Below, piece by piece: positions 45,338-53,756 of a stretch of DNA of 64,000 bases. The translations under genes were made by a program, and so were the position numbers. The stretch's first letter is position 1. Each line of letters starts with the position of its first letter. The notes under the pieces were generated by a model. It worked only from the letters and a program-made list of their open reading frames with translations, searched no databases and was not told where the DNA came from. The stretch comes from Dactylosporangium sp. AC04546 (GTDB taxonomy: Bacteria; Actinomycetota; Actinomycetes; Mycobacteriales; Micromonosporaceae). The stretch lies in contig NZ_JAHYSG010000017.1 of the NCBI RefSeq assembly GCF_022095675.1, positions 1 to 64,000 of the forward strand, in the 5' to 3' direction.

Positions 45338-46333
45338 TCAACGCTTGCGCGCCTCGGCGTCCGTGTCCCGGCCATCACGGCCGGCCCACGGAGTGTTGCC
45401 GAGCGGCAGGATGATCGTGGCGTCGTCGGGCTCGACCCCGCGGCGGTCGTCGTCGGCCTCGGCCGACTGGTACGAGACCGTGAGGCCGGAGCCGTTGGTG
45501 TCCGTCATGGCGGACGTGGCCGGCGCCTTCCTGGTCTTGGTGCCGTTGGTCGTGACCACGGTCGTCGGCTCGTCTGAGACATTGATCCCGCGGCGTGGAT
45601 CCTTGCCGTTGGCCGGCCCCGGCACACGGTTCCTGCCCGTGCGGTCGTTGTCGGCGATGACGTCGGTGTCGGTGTCGGGCTCCAGGTCGGCGTGCGCGGC
45701 CAGCGCGGCGGCGATCTGGCGGGCCCGGGCCCGGCGGCGCAGGATGTTGTCGCCCACGATGGTCACCGCGGCGGTGAGCAGCAGACCGACACCGACGATG
45801 ACGACGGCGGCGCGCTTCACCTTCGACGAGACGACCTCGATCGTGTCACCCGGGTCGAGCACCTGCGTGGTGATGGCGCGGCCGGGCTTCGGCTTGTAGC
45901 GCGCCTGCATGTTCTCGACCTCTTGGGTGATCTGCTTCTGGAGTCGCTGCACGGCTGCCTTGGCGGTCTCCGGGGTGGCGGCGGTCGCGGTCACCGTGAG
46001 GATGCTGGAGCGGTCCTGGGCAGCCACCTCGAACGCGGGGGAGAAGCCCTCCGCCGCGATCTCCTTCTTGGTGGCGTCGGTGTTGAGCGAGATCGACACC
46101 GCCGTGGCCATGATGTCCTCGCCGACCTCGACCCAGGTGTTGGTCGAGGCGAGCTCGGCCTGGGTCAGCGGCGTGCGGTCGGCCGGCGGGATGAGCATGA
46201 TCGTGCCGGTCGACGTGTAGTCCGGCTTGATAGTGACGAGCGCCCATGTGGTGGCGGCCAGCGTCAGCAGGATCATCGGTGCCATCAGGTACCACCGGCG
46301 ACCCATGAGCTTGGCGAGATCCCAGAGGTCCAC
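45338..46333 (-). CDS. Wzz/YveK-like chain-length determinant, no kinase domain
   Basis: A 331-residue co-polymerase. Membrane helices at about 15-33 and 174-194 enclose a periplasm-side domain with a helical stretch (KAAVQRLQKQITQEVENMQ) and a Pro-rich segment near TM2 (RYKPKPGRAITTQVLDPG). The cytosolic tail from about 195 is long and disordered, has no Walker motifs or Tyr cluster, and contains DDATIILPLG. GTG 46333 has GAGGGGA upstream. It would set polysaccharide length with the Wzy-like protein. Confidence 0.85.
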   Translation of the reverse strand: MDLWDLAKLMGRRWYLMAPMILLTLAATTWALVTIKPDYTSTGTIMLIPPADRTPLTQAELASTNTWVEVGEDIMATAVSISLNTDATKKEIAAEGFSPAFEVAAQDRSSILTVTATAATPETAKAAVQRLQKQITQEVENMQARYKPKPGRAITTQVLDPGDTIEVVSSKVKRAAVVIVGVGLLLTAAVTIVGDNILRRRARARQIAAALAAHADLEPDTDTDVIADNDRTGRNRVPGPANGKDPRRGINVSDEPTTVVTTNGTKTRKAPATSAMTDTNGSGLTVSYQSAEADDDRRGVEPDDATIILPLGNTPWAGRDGRDTDAEARKR

Positions 46334-46363
46334 GTCATCCCCTCACACAAGCGCTGGCGCTCG

Positions 46364-47647
46364 TCACTGTCGGTGCTCTGCCTGACTGACCTCGACGGGT
46401 CCGCCGGGCCCAGCTTGCCGAACGATTGAAGTCGTTTTGTACCTGGCCCGACGGGTCGACAGCAAGTCGTCCCAGAGCCGGACGTAGGCCGCCGCCTGGT
46501 GTTCCCAGGCGAGGGTGTTACGGAACCGGGCGAGCGCGACATTTCGCATCGACGCACGAGCCACGGGGTCGTCGAGGAGGCGGTGCAGGACGGCGGCGAA
46601 CTCTTCGGGGGTGCCGTGTTCAACGTAGACCCCCGCGTCTCCGGCGCTGCGGCGGGTCTCCCGCATGTCAACGCCGACGACCGGGAGACCGCGCGCCAGA
46701 TACTCGACGGTCTTGGCCATTGTCGACACCTCGGCGTGAGCACTTCGCGGATCTGGCTGCAATCCGACGGAAGCGGTGCGCAACAGCCGATCGATCTCCT
46801 CGACGCCGAGCCACCCGGTGAACTCGACCACGTCGTCGAGCTTCCGCTCGGTGGTCAGTGCCCGCAAACTCTCCAAACATTCCCCGTCGCCCGCGACAAC
46901 CAGTCGCCAGCCGAGCCGGCCGCGCAGTTCGACGAGCTTCTCGGCGGCCAGGATCGCGTTGTCGACGCCGTCCTGCGCGCCGAGGACCCCGAGGTACACG
47001 ATGGTGTGGTCGTCGACGTCGGCGGGCGCGCTCTCGACCGGCTTGACCTCGCCGGCCGAGGGGCCGTTGCGCACGACCACGACCCGGGCCGGGTCGCAGC
47101 CGCCGCGGCTGATGGCGAGCTCACGGTAGGACTCGTTGGTGGAGACGACGGCCGAGGCGCTGCGCTGCGACCACTTCTCCAGCTTCAGCAGGATCCGGTC
47201 CAGGGCGGAGCCGGGACGGCCCCCGCGCGCCTGGTAGACCTCGGGCGACAGGTCGTGGTGGTCGAAGACCCACGGCCGGCCGATCGCGCGCATGGCGAGG
47301 GCCAGCGGCCAGAAGACGTCCGGCGGGTTGCAGACCTGGGCCGCGACCGCGCGATCACGCAGTACCGCTGCCGCCAGATGCCAGCCGATGCACATGAACG
47401 ACCAGGCGAACTCGACCGCGAACGAGACGGCGCCGCCGGTGGACTCGTACATCTTGTACGAGCGGATGCGCGCGTCGAGCGTCCCGGGCACGTGGGTCAG
47501 CTTCTGCTTGCCCCGCGGGCAGATGACCGTCACCCGGTAGCCGGCCGCCTCCAGCGCCTTGACCTCGCGGATGACCCGCCGGTCGCGCTCGACCGGCAGG
47601 TTCGCCACCGCGATGACGACGTGGAGACGAGGGTCCTTCTCTTTCAC
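46364..47647 (-). CDS. Glycosyltransferase family 4
   Basis: A 427-residue GT-B enzyme. The N-terminal domain starts LHVVIAVANLPVERDRRVI, continues with GYRVTVICPRG, and has VFDHHDLSPEVYQARGG. The C-terminal donor-binding domain has VVRNGPSAGEVKP, IVYLGVLGAQDGVDNA, LVVAGDGECLESL, and EVSTMAKTVEYLARGLPVVGVD, where the usual EX7E is present in altered form. GTG 47647 overlaps the sugar transferase stop by 4 nt (GTGA). Confidence 0.9.
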   Translation of the reverse strand: MKEKDPRLHVVIAVANLPVERDRRVIREVKALEAAGYRVTVICPRGKQKLTHVPGTLDARIRSYKMYESTGGAVSFAVEFAWSFMCIGWHLAAAVLRDRAVAAQVCNPPDVFWPLALAMRAIGRPWVFDHHDLSPEVYQARGGRPGSALDRILLKLEKWSQRSASAVVSTNESYRELAISRGGCDPARVVVVRNGPSAGEVKPVESAPADVDDHTIVYLGVLGAQDGVDNAILAAEKLVELRGRLGWRLVVAGDGECLESLRALTTERKLDDVVEFTGWLGVEEIDRLLRTASVGLQPDPRSAHAEVSTMAKTVEYLARGLPVVGVDMRETRRSAGDAGVYVEHGTPEEFAAVLHRLLDDPVARASMRNVALARFRNTLAWEHQAAAYVRLWDDLLSTRRARYKTTSIVRQAGPGGPVEVSQAEHRQ

Positions 47648-48471
47648 CGGGCCACCGATCGGTTGAAGACCACGCCGACCGTGCGGCAGAGGATCTTGAT
47701 GTCGTACCACAGCGACTTGTTCTCGACGTACACCACGTCGAGGTCCAGCGCGGCCTTGAAGTCCAGGGTGCTGCGGCCGGACACCTGCCAGAGCCCGGTC
47801 ATGCCGGGGCGGGCCGCGAAGCGGCGCTCGGCCTCCGGCGGGAACAGGTCGGCCTCCCAGGCCAGCACCGGGCGCGGCCCGACGAGCGACATCTCGCCGC
47901 GCACCACGTTCCACAGCTGGGGCAGCTCGTCGATGCTCGTGCGGCGCAGGAAGCCACCGATCGGCGTGATCCGCGGGTCGTTCACGAGCTTGTAGACGCC
48001 CTGCTCGCCGCCGTCGACGTCGTCGTTGGTCGTGAGCATCTTCTTGACGAACTCACGGTGCTGGGCATCGCTGTTCTTGTTCGACATGGTGCGGAACTTG
48101 ATGATCTTGAAGGTGCTGCGGTGCAGGCCCAGTCGCTCCTGCCGGAACAGGATCGGTCCGGGGCTGGTCCACTTGACCGCCAGCGCGACCACGATCAGTA
48201 CCGGCGACAGCGCGACGAGGATGCACAGCGCGGCGAGACCCTCGACCAGCTGCCGCAGCGAGCGGCGCGGGATGAGCGAGCGGCTGTCGCGGTGGCCCTG
48301 GATCAGGCCCCAGCCGCTGCCCACGACGCGCAGGACGCGCTGCGGCATCGGGATCTCGACGGTCGCGTCGTCGGCGAGCTCGACGGTGGGCTGCTTGGGA
48401 AGGGACGAGATCTCAACAGTTGCGTCGCCGGTGTCGACGACTGAGCCGGGAACAGCCTGGGGCGCTGTCAA
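47644..48471 (-). CDS. Undecaprenyl-phosphate sugar phosphotransferase (monotopic PGT)
   Basis: A 275-residue initiating enzyme that loads sugar-1-phosphate onto undecaprenyl phosphate. One re-entrant hydrophobic segment lies at about 80-102, followed by FRQERLGLHRSTFKIIKFRTM, then RITPIGGFLRRTSIDELPQL, RGEMSLVGPRPVL and RPGMTGLWQVSGR, all core PGT motifs; the catalytic Asp-Glu pair is in SIDELPQL. The N-terminal tail holds three TVE[IL] motifs. I chose TTG 48471 because GAGGAGG is 8 nt upstream; GTG 48480 directly abuts the Shine-Dalgarno sequence. Confidence 0.9.
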   Translation of the reverse strand: MTAPQAVPGSVVDTGDATVEISSLPKQPTVELADDATVEIPMPQRVLRVVGSGWGLIQGHRDSRSLIPRRSLRQLVEGLAALCILVALSPVLIVVALAVKWTSPGPILFRQERLGLHRSTFKIIKFRTMSNKNSDAQHREFVKKMLTTNDDVDGGEQGVYKLVNDPRITPIGGFLRRTSIDELPQLWNVVRGEMSLVGPRPVLAWEADLFPPEAERRFAARPGMTGLWQVSGRSTLDFKAALDLDVVYVENKSLWYDIKILCRTVGVVFNRSVAR

Positions 48472-48531
48472 CAGCGACACCTCCTCACTGCGCGTTGGTG
48501 CGACAACGAACGAGCGAGCACATAAAGCCTG

Positions 48532-49659
48532 TTAGACGGTGGCGATCGCCTTCGCAAGGTTCTCCGCGACGTAGGCGACTTCGTCATCCCGCATATGTGG
48601 GAAGAACGGCAGAGACAGGATCTCGGTGGCGGCCCGTTCGGCCACCGGCAGATCGGGCGTACGGTCGGTCAGGTAGGCGAGCTGGCGGTGGCACGGCACC
48701 GGGTAGTGCACGCCTGTGCCGATGCCGGCCTCGTTCAGCAGGCCGCGAACAGCCTCCCGGCCCGGCACGCGGACGACCAGCAGATGCCAGGCGCTGTCCA
48801 CGCCGGGCAACGGCGAGACCAGCGGGATGCCGTGCGCGGCCAGGGCCTCCGCGTAGACCGACGCGACGCGCCGGCGCTGCACGTTGGCCTCCGGGAGGTC
48901 CGCCAGCTTGCGCCGCAGGACCATTGCCTGCAGCGCGTCGAGCCGGCTGTTCCGCCCGATGTACCGGTGTTCGTAGTGGTCCGTACCCTCGGTGCGGCCG
49001 TGGTTGGCCAGCGACCGGATTCGCGAGGCGAGGTCCGCGTCGTCGGTGACGACAGCGCCGCCGTCGCCCCACGCGCCGAGGTTCTTCCCGGGATAGAAGC
49101 TAAACGTCCCGGCGACCCCGTAGGACCCGGCCCGGACCTTCTCACCCGAGCCGTCATTCGGGGCGTCGGCGCCGTGCGCCTGCGCCGAGTCCTCGACCAC
49201 GACAAGGTTGTTGCGCTGGGCGAACTCGAGCACGCCCGCCGGCGGCACCATGTGCCCGAAGAGGTGCACCGGAACGATCGCGCGGGTGCGCTCGGTGAGC
49301 CCGGCCTCCAGCGTCTCCGGCGTGACGAGCAGGCTCTCCGGGTCGACGTCGACGAAGATCGGCGTCGCGCCGGCCGCCGCCACCGCCGAGGCGGTCGCGA
49401 TGAACGTGTTGGCCGGCACGAGGACCTCGTCGCCGCCCCCGATGCCGAGCGCCCGCAGGGTCAGCTCGATCGCGTCGGTGCCGTTGGCCACGCCGACCGC
49501 GTGCGCGGTGTTGCAGAAGGCCGCGAACTCCTGCTCGAAGGCCTCCACCGCCGGACCGCCGATGAACCGCGAGTTGGCGGCCACGGCCCGGACCTCGGCG
49601 ACGACCTCCTCGACGATCGACGCGTGGGGCGTGGCGAGGTCATTGAACGGGATGCGCAC
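48532..49659 (-). CDS. DegT/DnrJ/EryC1/StrS aminotransferase
   Basis: A 375-residue PLP-dependent sugar aminotransferase acting on NDP-ketosugars. Motifs are GVANGTDAIELTLRAL, VLVPANTFIATASAV, VHLFGHMVP, VVEDSAQAHGA and FSFYPGKNLGAWGDGG with the PLP Lys. Together with the oxidoreductase upstream, it resembles WlbA/WlbC-type pairs that make 3-amino sugars (inference). It is 32 nt downstream of that gene. Confidence 0.92.
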   Translation of the reverse strand: MRIPFNDLATPHASIVEEVVAEVRAVAANSRFIGGPAVEAFEQEFAAFCNTAHAVGVANGTDAIELTLRALGIGGGDEVLVPANTFIATASAVAAAGATPIFVDVDPESLLVTPETLEAGLTERTRAIVPVHLFGHMVPPAGVLEFAQRNNLVVVEDSAQAHGADAPNDGSGEKVRAGSYGVAGTFSFYPGKNLGAWGDGGAVVTDDADLASRIRSLANHGRTEGTDHYEHRYIGRNSRLDALQAMVLRRKLADLPEANVQRRRVASVYAEALAAHGIPLVSPLPGVDSAWHLLVVRVPGREAVRGLLNEAGIGTGVHYPVPCHRQLAYLTDRTPDLPVAERAATEILSLPFFPHMRDDEVAYVAENLAKAIATV

Positions 49660-49691
49660 GAAGAGGGGTCCTTTCCAGCTGGTTCAGCAGA

Positions 49692-50708
49692 TTACGCGAG
49701 GACGGCGTCGGTCGCAGGAGTGAGCTGCACGGTCCGGCCGGTCGCCATCGACTCGGCGGCCGCTTCCAGGACCTCCACGACGGCCAGCCCGCGCTGCCCG
49801 TCGACGGCCGGCCGGCGGCCGCTGATGGCCGACTCCACGAAGTCGCGGTCGACCTCGGCGAGCGGCTCGGTCATCGGGATGTGCGGCGAGACGATGCCGC
49901 CGTAGCGGTACGACATCGGCACGGTCCCGTCGAGCGGCGCACCCTGGACGCCCTTGTCGTAGATGCGCAGCCGGCCCTCGTCGAGCATGTCGTCGTAGAC
50001 GGCCATCCGCTGGCTGCCGACGACCGTCACGCGGCGCACCTTCGAGGGGTCGAGCCAGCTGACGTGGATGTTCGCGGTCGCGCCGATGTTGCCGTACTCC
50101 AGGCGCAGGTAGGCGACGTCCTCGAAGGGCGTGCCGGCGTGGCTGGCGCCCCAGGCGCTCACCGCGGTGGGCGTGCTGCCGAGGACCATGTTGATGATCG
50201 AGATGTCGTGCGGCGCGAGGTCCCAGACGACGTTGACGTCCGGCTGGTACAGGCCGAGGTTCAGCCGCGCGGTGTCGATGTAGTAGATCTTGCCGAGCTC
50301 GCCGCCGGTGACCATGTCACGCAGGTGCTTCACGACGGCGTTGTGCTCGAAGGTGTGGCCGGTGGCCAGCGTCAGGCCGTTGTCGTCGGCCAGCGCGACC
50401 AGCTCGCGCGCCTCCGCCGTCGAGGCGGTCATCGGCTTCTCGACCATGACGTGCTTGCCGGCCTGCAGCAGCCGCTTCGCCAGCGGCGCGTGCGACCGCG
50501 GCGGCGTGGCGATGATCGCCGCGTCGATGAGGTCGATGACCTCGTCGAGGCTGGTGACGCAGAGGGCGCTCGGATACATCCGGCGCAGCGGCTCGATCCG
50601 CTCGGACTGAGCGTCGATCGCGACCACCAGTGACACGTCTGGTAACGACGACAGCACGCGAACGTGCTTGGCTCCCCAGTAACCGCAGCCGATGACGCCA
50701 ACCTTCAT
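49692..50708 (-). CDS. Gfo/Idh/MocA-family sugar oxidoreductase
   Basis: A 338-residue NAD-dependent dehydrogenase. The Rossmann motif is KVGVIGCGYWGAKHVRVL, and the family EKP motif is HVMVEKPMTAS. VVWDLAPHDISIINMVLG holds the catalytic-site H-D region. It likely oxidises the 3-position of an NDP-sugar before transamination by the DegT protein. ATG 50708 has a GGGAGCAGG Shine-Dalgarno sequence. It is the first gene of the leftward operon that runs to 42018. Confidence 0.9.
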   Translation of the reverse strand: MKVGVIGCGYWGAKHVRVLSSLPDVSLVVAIDAQSERIEPLRRMYPSALCVTSLDEVIDLIDAAIIATPPRSHAPLAKRLLQAGKHVMVEKPMTASTAEARELVALADDNGLTLATGHTFEHNAVVKHLRDMVTGGELGKIYYIDTARLNLGLYQPDVNVVWDLAPHDISIINMVLGSTPTAVSAWGASHAGTPFEDVAYLRLEYGNIGATANIHVSWLDPSKVRRVTVVGSQRMAVYDDMLDEGRLRIYDKGVQGAPLDGTVPMSYRYGGIVSPHIPMTEPLAEVDRDFVESAISGRRPAVDGQRGLAVVEVLEAAAESMATGRTVQLTPATDAVLA

Positions 50709-51113
50709 GACCGACCCTGCTCCCGAAGAAGAAATCATCGCGCGCCCCCCACGGGCAGTCGCCTAGGAACCCTCGCGGATGTGGCACTCGCGAGGCAAGT
50801 GGGCACCGGCAAACTCGCCGTGTCGCATTTTTTACAACCCGTCTTTTAACGGAGCATGAAATGCGACGAGTGCCTTTCAGATCGTCCAACACCGACAATT
50901 TACACGTTCGTTACCTATGCCTCGAACCGGACAGACGCGATCTTTCTTCGCCCTGCTCAGGCCACCTGTGGCCCACGGTTCACTCTTGCTCCGTCGGGTT
51001 GTCGTCGCCTCGATCGTTCCGTCGGTCAGGACTGACCGAACGGACCACTAAATACGGGCTTTAACCGCTGGACGCCGTTCGAAAGGATCATAACGGGACA
51101 CGGAAATGTCACG
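50709..51113. other. 405-nt AT-richer spacer inside the polysaccharide locus
   Basis: No gene is visible. The base composition is noticeably richer in A+T than elsewhere. It should hold the promoter of the downstream leftward operon. GTCGCATTT (50822-50830) and AAATGCGAC (50859-50867) form a 9-bp inverted repeat 28 nt apart. TTTTTTACAACCC lies next to the first arm; its complement could supply a -10. TCGGTCAG (51022-51029) pairs with CTGACCGA (51032-51039) as a short hairpin, a possible terminator for the preceding leftward operon. Confidence 0.5.
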
Positions 51114-52400
51114 TCAATTTCTGTCGACATAGTCACAAGGCAGGATGGCGTGCCAGCCGGGCGCGGCCAACGGCGGCGTTTCGATCTCCACTGTGCCGCC
51201 GGGTCGCTGCTCGCAGACCACCCGAGCTGATTCAAGCCCGTCGTCCCACGCCGGACCGTCGGCTCGGGCGTTGCCCACCCGGAAGTTCACCACCAGCACG
51301 ACCGCGAACAGCAGCGCGAACACGGCCAGCGGCGTACCTTCGCCGGTCTCGTGCGGCAGCAGCAGGCTCACCACGGCGACGAGCAGCAGCAGCGCGGGCG
51401 CCACGTTGTAACGGGGCGTGGCGATGCCGCTCAGCGTCACCGGCAGCACGTAAAGGCCGACGCTGTGGACCGCGGCGGCCAGGGCGAACCACCAGCGCGC
51501 GGTCGTGAACCCGCGCCAGGCCAGCAGCAGCACGGCCGCGAGCACCAGCAGCGCCAGCCCGGTGAAGACGAGGCTGCGCGTGTTGACCTGGGTGCCGACC
51601 CACCGCTCGCCGAAGAAGGCGTTGGGGATCGCGCGGAACACGTAGCCCTTGACGCCCATGACCGGGTCGGGCTCGAGCCCCTCGCGCTCGCTCTGCCCGG
51701 TGAGCAGGCCGAGGACCTGCAACCCGAACGGCACGGCGAACGCGACGGCCTTCACCACGGCGTAGCGGTCCCGGTGGAACCAGATGATGAACGCGGCCAG
51801 CGGCACGTAGATCGCCGTGAGGATGTCGCTGCCGGCGACCAGGACGATCCCGGCGCAGGCGAGCACCTTGCCGGTCATCGTCGGCGGGCGCGACACCAGG
51901 AGCCAGAACAGCAGGTACAGCCCGGTCCAGTGCAGGTTGGCCGGCGAGTTCAGCACGTCGCCCTGCGACATCGGCACCAGCGCGACCGGCGCCGCCACGA
52001 CCAGCCGGGCGACCGGCGACGGCAGGTACTCGCCGCTGAGCCGGTAGACGGCGACCGCGAACAGCGTCGTGACCAGCGCGGCGCCCAGCGCGAGCGTGGC
52101 CGCCGCCCAGCTCGCCGGCAGCACCGCCGCGATCCCGGCGACGATCCGCGCCACGAGGTGGTAGTAGCCGGCGTACGAGGTGGTGAAGGCGCCGGCACCC
52201 TTGTCGACGGCCTGGGTCAGGAAGATCTGGCCGTCCTCGGCCCAGATCGTGTTCAGGGCACCGGCGCCGCCCTGACGGAGAATGCCGGCCGCCGTCCCCA
52301 CGACGGTCACGGCAGCGATGCCGAGCGCCGTCCGCCAGGGCTGGCGGGCCGGCGCGGTGGTCGATTGGGCCTGTTCCCGCTCGGTCAGGGCCATCTGCAC
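51114..52400 (-). CDS. Polytopic membrane protein, GT-C-like
   Basis: A 428-residue protein with about ten membrane helices and a short exported C-terminal tail (RVVCEQRPGGTVEIETPP, ending ILPCDYVDRN with two Cys). The first outer loop carries IWAEDGQIFLTQAV; an acidic pair in that place is typical of GT-C glycosyltransferases. I do not recognise a precise family. It could add a lipid-linked sugar on the outer face. GTG 52400 or ATG 52394 both follow GAGGAA. Confidence 0.7.
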   Translation of the reverse strand: MQMALTEREQAQSTTAPARQPWRTALGIAAVTVVGTAAGILRQGGAGALNTIWAEDGQIFLTQAVDKGAGAFTTSYAGYYHLVARIVAGIAAVLPASWAAATLALGAALVTTLFAVAVYRLSGEYLPSPVARLVVAAPVALVPMSQGDVLNSPANLHWTGLYLLFWLLVSRPPTMTGKVLACAGIVLVAGSDILTAIYVPLAAFIIWFHRDRYAVVKAVAFAVPFGLQVLGLLTGQSEREGLEPDPVMGVKGYVFRAIPNAFFGERWVGTQVNTRSLVFTGLALLVLAAVLLLAWRGFTTARWWFALAAAVHSVGLYVLPVTLSGIATPRYNVAPALLLLVAVVSLLLPHETGEGTPLAVFALLFAVVLVVNFRVGNARADGPAWDDGLESARVVCEQRPGGTVEIETPPLAAPGWHAILPCDYVDRN

Positions 52401-52438
52401 CAGTTCCTCAGCTTCTTCTCGGGCCGCTGCCTTCGGCT

Positions 52439-53749
52439 CTAGACGTACGGGCGGAAGACCGGCTTCACCGGCCGGCCGACGAGGTACCCCTCCACGCCGT
52501 CGCTGAGCGCCTTGGCGTAGACGGCGAGCGCGCCGTCGACGGCCTCGATCGTGCGGTCGATGTCGGCGTCGGTGTGCGAGTAGCTCATGACGAACGAGGG
52601 TGCGATGACCCCGCGGCGGATGAGCTCCTGGAGGAACAGCGTGCGGAACGGCTGCGACCGCTCGCCGTCGGCGTCCTTCGTCAGGTAGATGAGGTTGCTG
52701 TCGCGGCCGGCCACGTCGACGAACTCGGCGACACCGTGCGCCTGGGTCGCCGCGCGGACCCCCGCGGCCAGGCGCGCGCCCTGCCGGTGCAGGTGCTCGA
52801 TGACCGGCTCCTGCTCGTACGCGTCGAGCACCGCCATCGTCGCGGCCAGCGTGTGCGTGTCGGCACCGTAGGTGGTCGACAGCAGGAACACCCGCTCGCG
52901 GTCGGTGCGCAGGCCGCCGAGCTCCATCAGCTCCGGCTTGCCGACGAGCGCGGCCACCGCGAAGCCGTTGCCGAGCGCCTTGCCGTACGTGGTGAGGTCG
53001 GCCAGGACGCCGTGGACGTGCGAGGCGCCGCGGACGTGCCAGCGGAAGCCGGTGATGATCTCGTCGAAGACGAGCACGATGCCGTGCCGGTCGCAGAGCG
53101 CCCGCAGGCCCTCCAGGAAGCCCGGCGCCGGCGGCTCGGTCGTCTCGACCTCCTGCACCAGGCAGGCGATCCGGCCTGGGTGCTCGGCGATGAGCGCTTC
53201 CACGCTCGCCAGGTCGTTGTAGCGGTACTTCAGGGTCAGCGACCGGATCGCGTCCGGGATGCCGGCGGGCATTCCGGTGGTACCGATGAACCAGTCATCC
53301 GTCGAGAAGAACGGATGGTCGCCGCAGATCGCGACCAGGTCACGACCCGTCGCGGCGCGGGCGAGCTTGACCGCGGCGCTGGTCACGTCGGAGCCGTTCT
53401 TCGCGAACTTCACCATGCGGTCGCCCTGGCCCAGCGCGCTGCGCAGCCGCTCGGCCGCGGTCAGCTCGATCGCGCCGGGGCGGCTGAAGTTGAGGCCGTG
53501 CTGCAGCTGCGCCGCCGCGGCCGCGACCACCGGCGCGTAGGCGTGGCCGAGCGTGACCGCGCGCAGCCCCATGCCGTACTCGACGAACTCGTTGCCGTCC
53601 ACGTCCCACACGTGGCAGCCCGCGCCGCGGACGATGAAGCCCGGTGCCTCCTCCGGGAACTGGTCGTCGCCCTTGGCATAGGTGTGGGCGCCGCCGGGAA
53701 TGACCGCGTGCGCGAGTGGCCGCAGCCGGTTGGACTCCTGGAACCGCAA
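52439..53749 (-). CDS. Class III aminotransferase, glutamate-1-semialdehyde aminomutase-like
   Basis: A 436-residue PLP enzyme. VIPGGAHTYAKGDDQFPEEA, GHAYAPVVAAAAAQL, KNGSDVTSAAVKLARAATG, LVFDEIITGFRWHVRGA and TTYGKALGNGFAVAALVG (PLP Lys) define the family. Its position in the polysaccharide operon and divergence from HemL indicate a sugar- or aglycone-modifying aminotransferase, not haem synthesis (inference). It follows the flippase gene by 7 nt. Confidence 0.87.
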   Translation of the reverse strand: MRFQESNRLRPLAHAVIPGGAHTYAKGDDQFPEEAPGFIVRGAGCHVWDVDGNEFVEYGMGLRAVTLGHAYAPVVAAAAAQLQHGLNFSRPGAIELTAAERLRSALGQGDRMVKFAKNGSDVTSAAVKLARAATGRDLVAICGDHPFFSTDDWFIGTTGMPAGIPDAIRSLTLKYRYNDLASVEALIAEHPGRIACLVQEVETTEPPAPGFLEGLRALCDRHGIVLVFDEIITGFRWHVRGASHVHGVLADLTTYGKALGNGFAVAALVGKPELMELGGLRTDRERVFLLSTTYGADTHTLAATMAVLDAYEQEPVIEHLHRQGARLAAGVRAATQAHGVAEFVDVAGRDSNLIYLTKDADGERSQPFRTLFLQELIRRGVIAPSFVMSYSHTDADIDRTIEAVDGALAVYAKALSDGVEGYLVGRPVKPVFRPYV

Positions 53750-53756
53750 CGTTCTC

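Noticed and set aside
52439..53749. hemL (haem pathway glutamate-1-semialdehyde aminomutase)
   Set aside because: The sequence has the family fold, but it lies inside the polysaccharide operon between a flippase and a membrane protein, and its active-site surroundings differ from typical HemL; a tailoring role is more likely.
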